A stretch of DNA of 8,560 nucleotides, taken from positions 1-8,560 of the forward strand of contig JAGHBZ010000073.1 of NCBI GenBank assembly GCA_021160705.1, written 5' to 3'. Positions within the stretch are counted from its first letter, which is position 1. Each line of letters starts with the position of its first letter. The stretch is from Candidatus Sumerlaeota bacterium (GTDB lineage: Bacteria > Sumerlaeota > Sumerlaeia > MWCT01 > JAGHBZ01). The notes under the pieces are model-generated. The model did not search any database. It was given only the letters and a program-made list of their open reading frames with translations, and had not been told where the DNA came from. The translations under genes and the position numbers were made by a program. Shown piece after piece: positions 6,591 to 8,560 of the stretch.

Positions 6591-7439
6591 ATGACAGAAG
6601 AAAAAGAACAAAGAAAAGACCAGAGGAGTACGCAACCGGGGATTCCAGAAGACCCAAAGATAACTCTTGCAATGAGCCACATTCGGCACAAGATTCTGGT
6701 AATCAGCAATAAAGGTGGTGTTGGCAAGAGTATGCTTGCAGTGAATCTTGCGGTTGCGCTTGGTCTTCGCAAGAAGGCGGTCGGTCTGCTGGACATAGAT
6801 ATTCACGGTCCCTCAATTACCAAGATGCTTGGTATTGACAACCCGCAGGAGAGTATGCAGGTGGTAGAGCAGAAGATAGTACCGGCTGAGGCGTATGGTA
6901 TCAAGGTGGTGGGTATGGGATTTCTATTAGGGGATTCGGATGCACCGGTCATCTGGCGAGGTCCAATGAAGACTAACGTTATTCGGCAATTTCTGGGTGA
7001 TGTAAGCTGGGGCGACCTGGATTATCTCATAATAGATTCACCACCGGGCACGGGTGATGAACCACTGACTATCTGCCAGATGATTCCCCGAATGGATGGT
7101 GCAATTATCATAACCACTGCTCAGGAGATAGCACTGCTTGATTCCCGGAAAGCCGTGCGATTTGCTCAGAAACTCAACGTTCCGGTACTTGGGATTGTAG
7201 AGAATATGGGGTGGCTGACGTGTCCGAAGTGTGGTGAGCGGATTGAGCTCTTTGGACACGGCAACGGCGAACAGATAGCTGCAGGGTTAGGGATTAATTA
7301 TCTTGGTACTCTTCCATTTGACCCGCAGATTGTGGTTGCCGGCGACAGTGGTCGTCCGATTGTACTTGATTCTGAGAAAAGTGAAGCCGGAAAAGTATTG
7401 CATTCCATTGTGGATAGAGTAGTGGAGTTAATGTCTTGA
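6591..7439 (+). CDS. mrp: Mrp/ApbC/NBP35-family P-loop ATPase, Fe-S cluster carrier
   Basis: A cytosolic SIMIBI-class ATPase of 282 aa that binds an Fe-S cluster and hands it to apoproteins. Visible motifs: the deviant Walker A KGGVGKS (41-47), DIDIHGPSITKML (68-80) with the family-specific HGPS, IIDSPPGTGDE (147-157) as Walker B and switch region, and ENMGWLTCPKCGERIELFG (204-222) carrying the CPKC (Cys211, Cys214) that bridges a cluster in the dimer. The C-terminal LGTLPFDPQI is also typical. It lacks the N-terminal DUF59 (MIP18-like) domain of long Mrp proteins and also the Cys-rich N-terminal motif of NBP35-type members: residues 1-30 are charged and Cys-free. AAGGAG (6576-6581) lies 9 nt before ATG. 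It stands between NifX-type genes and two Gly-rich small proteins, a setting that links it to cluster delivery. Confidence 0.95.
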   Translation: MTEEKEQRKDQRSTQPGIPEDPKITLAMSHIRHKILVISNKGGVGKSMLAVNLAVALGLRKKAVGLLDIDIHGPSITKMLGIDNPQESMQVVEQKIVPAEAYGIKVVGMGFLLGDSDAPVIWRGPMKTNVIRQFLGDVSWGDLDYLIIDSPPGTGDEPLTICQMIPRMDGAIIITTAQEIALLDSRKAVRFAQKLNVPVLGIVENMGWLTCPKCGERIELFGHGNGEQIAAGLGINYLGTLPFDPQIVVAGDSGRPIVLDSEKSEAGKVLHSIVDRVVELMS

Positions 7440-7445
7440 ACACCG

Positions 7446-7455
7446 AGGAGGTGAT
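7446..7455 (+). promoter_or_regulatory. Very strong ribosome binding site
   Basis: AGGAGGTGAT is a ten-base complement to the usual 3' end of 16S rRNA, far stronger than the sites of the other genes here. It fixes the start of the 79-aa protein at ATG 7461, 9 nt after GGAGG, and implies that this small protein is made at high level. It lies 6 nt after the mrp stop, so the two genes are probably cotranscribed. Confidence 0.85.
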
Positions 7456-7460
7456 TAAAA

Positions 7461-7700
7461 ATGCCATTTGGTCAGGGACCTGGTGGAAATAGACCCGGAG
7501 CTGGTGGTGGCTTTGGAGGTGGAGTCGGCGGTGGTCGCGGACGTGGTGGTAGATTCGGATTTGGCAGACGCGGTGGTGGCGCTGGTCCCGGTGGGAGTTG
7601 TGTGTGTCCGAATTGCGGCACCAGGGCTCCTAAACAACCGGGAGTTCCGTGTCGCCAGTTGAGTTGCCCGAACTGTGGGACACGAATGCTGAGAGAGTGA
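7461..7700 (+). CDS. Small Gly/Arg-rich protein with C-terminal zinc-ribbon-like Cys domain
   Basis: A 79-aa protein in two halves. Residues 1-46 are low complexity, with 25 glycines and 6 arginines in short GRG/GGR patterns and a few Phe. Residues 47-79 hold six Cys as CxCPNC (47, 49, 52), PC (64) and CPNC (69, 72), each CPNC followed by GTR. That arrangement suggests a zinc ribbon or rubredoxin-like metal site. Which four residues bind metal is open, since six Cys are available. I recall similar Gly-rich plus CPNCG-type small proteins next to Mrp and NifX genes in anaerobes, but know no assigned function. The gene starts 21 nt after mrp ends and has the strongest ribosome site in the window, so coexpression with Mrp is likely. 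A metal or cluster partner of Mrp is plausible inference. RG-rich binding to nucleic acid is the alternative. Confidence 0.85.
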   Translation: MPFGQGPGGNRPGAGGGFGGGVGGGRGRGGRFGFGRRGGGAGPGGSCVCPNCGTRAPKQPGVPCRQLSCPNCGTRMLRE

Positions 7701-7712
7701 GGAATGGCGTTT

Positions 7713-7737
7713 AGTCCGTTAGTCCGTTGAGTCCGTT
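7713..7737. repeat. Short tandem repeat AGTCCGTT
   Basis: AGTCCGTT occurs at 7713-7720, 7721-7728 and 7730-7737, with one inserted G before the third copy. It sits in the 150-bp gap between the 79-aa and 105-aa protein genes and does not overlap either. It looks like a simple intergenic repeat with no visible regulatory signal. Confidence 0.7.
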
Positions 7738-7793
7738 ATGGTCGTTGGATTCAGGGTGAGTGTGAATAGAAATGTAAATGTTTCAGCAAATGG

Positions 7794-7825
7794 GTTTTTG
7801 ATTAAAGCAAAAACAAGATGTTTTT
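7794..7825 (+). promoter_or_regulatory. Two mutually exclusive hairpins before the DUF5320-like gene
   Basis: GTTTTTG (7794-7800) can pair with CAAAAAC (7808-7814), and AAAAACA (7809-7815) can instead pair with TGTTTTT (7819-7825). The two stems share one arm, so only one can form at a time. The second ends in a T-run 25 nt before the start codon, resembling a small antiterminator/terminator pair. The stems are AT-rich and weak, so chance is a real alternative. Confidence 0.3.
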
Positions 7826-7850
7826 CAAATAAGAAAGGAGGAGATGAGCG

Positions 7851-8168
7851 ATGCCAGGACTGGATGGCACAGGACCTTTGGGTTTAGGACCGATGACAGG
7901 CGGTGCACGTGGTTGGTGTGCCTGGGTTTATGGACCCTGGGGTTGGGGCGGCTGGACTGCTGCTGGAGCCAGACCAGCGGTGCAGTATCCCTGGCTCACC
8001 TTTGCACCTTATACCCCATACACACCCTGGGTAGCTGCATATCCCTGGTGGGTTCCACGTGGATTAGGCAGAGGTGGTCTACCCTGGGGTGGTGGCAGAG
8101 GCAGAGGCTGGGGCGGTGGCAGAGGCTGGTTTGGTAGAAGGTGGCTCGGCAGAGGCTGGTGGTGGTAA
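7851..8168 (+). CDS. DUF5320-like small Gly/Trp/Arg-rich protein
   Basis: A 105-aa protein that opens with MPGLDGTGPLGLGPMTGGARGWC, the signature of DUF5320-type proteins (M-P-x-x-D-G-T-G-P-x-G-x-G-P-x-T-G, with Cys near 23), found next to Mrp and NifX genes in anaerobes. The rest is exceptional. There are 16 Trp, including WG/GW runs at 30-35, an aromatic-proline stretch at 46-69 (YPW, TPY, TPW, YPWW), and a GRG/GRGW tail (72-105) ending in three Trp. It has 10 Arg, one Asp and a single Cys. The function of DUF5320 is not known to me. AAAGGAGG (7834-7841) lies 9 nt before ATG, so expression should be strong. No signal peptide is apparent. The composition suggests a disordered, interaction-prone or phase-separating protein; that is inference. 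Confidence 0.85.
   Translation: MPGLDGTGPLGLGPMTGGARGWCAWVYGPWGWGGWTAAGARPAVQYPWLTFAPYTPYTPWVAAYPWWVPRGLGRGGLPWGGGRGRGWGGGRGWFGRRWLGRGWWW
8100..8159 (+). repeat. Repeated 12-mer coding the Gly-Arg-Gly-Trp tail
   Basis: GGCAGAGGCTGG occurs exactly at 8100-8111, 8118-8129 and 8148-8159, spaced by 18 and 30 bp, so the reading frame is kept. It encodes G-R-G-W. Identical codons at all three sites point to recent repeat expansion rather than selection on the protein alone. Tail length may therefore vary between strains. Confidence 0.75.
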
Positions 8169-8225
8169 GTCCTACATCCCACTCCCAGACTCTTATGGCA
8201 CCGCCTCTATTAATAATTTGTTGAA

Positions 8226-8256
8226 GGAGAGGGGAATTGCTAACATTCTCCTCTCC
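8226..8256 (+). terminator. Strong hairpin after the DUF5320-like gene
   Basis: GGAGAGGGGAAT (8226-8237) pairs with ATTCTCCTCTCC (8245-8256) around a 7-nt loop: 12 bp with a single G-U. It lies 57 nt after the stop codon, where an operon end would be expected. The following bases are not a clean T-run, so it may be a weak or Rho-assisted terminator, an mRNA-stabilising hairpin, or a processing site. Confidence 0.45.
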
Positions 8257-8386
8257 ATACTTTCAGCTTTTGAGCGAAGCGGAAGGAGACTCTTTGAAAT
8301 TCGGATAGCATAAATAAAGAGTCAGTGAAAAAAGAATTATTTGGAATAACTAAATGATTATATATCTTACAGTGAGAAATTATGGG

Positions 8387-8414
8387 GTGAAGATTATGTG
8401 CTGTTTTATATAAT
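8387..8414 (+). promoter_or_regulatory. Candidate promoter for the second NifX-like gene
   Basis: TATAAT (8409-8414) is a perfect -10 match, 38 bp before ATG 8453. The -35 region is weak (GTGAAG at 8387-8392, 16-bp spacer). With the hairpin upstream at 8226-8256, this suggests the last gene is its own transcription unit. The surrounding DNA is AT-rich, so a chance TATAAT is possible. Confidence 0.4.
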
Positions 8415-8452
8415 GATTTGATAAAATCAATGAATCAGGGAGGAGAACGAAT

Positions 8453-8560
8453 ATGAAAGTAGCAGTTACAGCAATGACACCATCACTTGAGGGAGAGATT
8501 GACCCCAGGTTTGGGCGGTGTGCGTATTATCTAATAGTAGATACCGAGACAATGGAATAC
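8453..8560 (+). CDS. NifX/NifB-type cofactor-binding protein, N-terminal part (cut by window end)
   Basis: The first 36 codons of a second dinitrogenase-cofactor-family protein. MKVAVTAMTPSLEGEIDPRFGRCAYYLIVD has the beta strand, the E-I-D-P-R-F-G-R-C motif and the Y-Y-L-I-V-D strand typical of this family. Cys23 directly follows FGR, as in many NifX-like proteins. The paralogue at 6106 has neither this Cys nor the FGR. GGGAGGAG (8438-8445) precedes ATG by 7 nt. The frame stays open to the window end. Full members are about 110-130 aa, so about two thirds of the gene lies to the right. The role is likely metal-cluster binding beside Mrp. Confidence 0.85.
   Translation, partial: MKVAVTAMTPSLEGEIDPRFGRCAYYLIVDTETMEY

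Noticed and set aside
7455..7700. Alternative frames on both strands over the 79-aa protein
   Set aside because: They are Thr/Ser- or Val/Asp-rich shadows created by the Gly-rich GGN codons. The frame kept has the perfect ribosome site and the CPNC motifs.
8074..8313. 79-codon frame over the end of the 105-aa gene and beyond
   Set aside because: It is a shadow of the GGC/GGT repeats that runs through the hairpin at 8226-8256, with no start signal.
6106..8560. Nitrogenase gene cluster
   Set aside because: NifX-type domains are present but no nifH, nifD, nifK, nifE, nifN or radical-SAM nifB is visible. Such domains are widespread in organisms that do not fix nitrogen.

Overview
The window reads as chromosomal DNA of an uncultivated, probably anaerobic bacterium with a Gram-negative-type envelope. 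It has a lipobox TPR lipoprotein, a Sec-exported phosphoesterase with a carbohydrate-binding-like tail, the MEP isoprenoid gene ispD, and a NifX/Mrp/small Gly-rich protein cluster of the kind found in anaerobes. The genes are well separated, and the gaps hold repeats with hairpins typical of repeat-rich uncultivated phyla. Candidatus Poribacteria is one possibility I consider, but nothing in the window fixes the phylum.

Left part (1-5195): ispD (201-932), then a large TPR lipoprotein (1055-3103), then an exported calcineurin-like phosphoesterase fused to a CBM9-like domain (3435-5195). All three are on the + strand, but spacing of 122 and 331 nt argues against a tight operon. Copies of one structured dispersed repeat lie at the left edge (minus strand), at 3134-3275 and at 5306-5439.

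Middle (5196-6105): about 0.9 kb without a convincing gene. It holds repeat copy 3 and, separately, a 194-bp element bounded by an exact 11-bp inverted repeat, with further internal inverted and direct repeats and a TTCGTG triplet at exact 10-bp spacing.

Right part (6106-8560): a metal-cofactor cluster, all on the + strand. It comprises a NifX/NifB-like protein with an Arg-rich tail, an Mrp/ApbC-type P-loop Fe-S carrier, a 79-aa protein with a Gly/Arg-rich half and a Cys-rich half, a 105-aa DUF5320-like protein in which 16 residues are Trp, and the start of a second NifX-like gene cut by the window end. By family knowledge, Mrp binds and transfers Fe-S clusters and NifX-type domains bind metal-cluster precursors. 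The two low-complexity proteins have no function I can assign. They are the best candidates here for an undescribed component. The RG-rich segments found in three consecutive genes suggest, as inference only, a shared interaction or scaffold.
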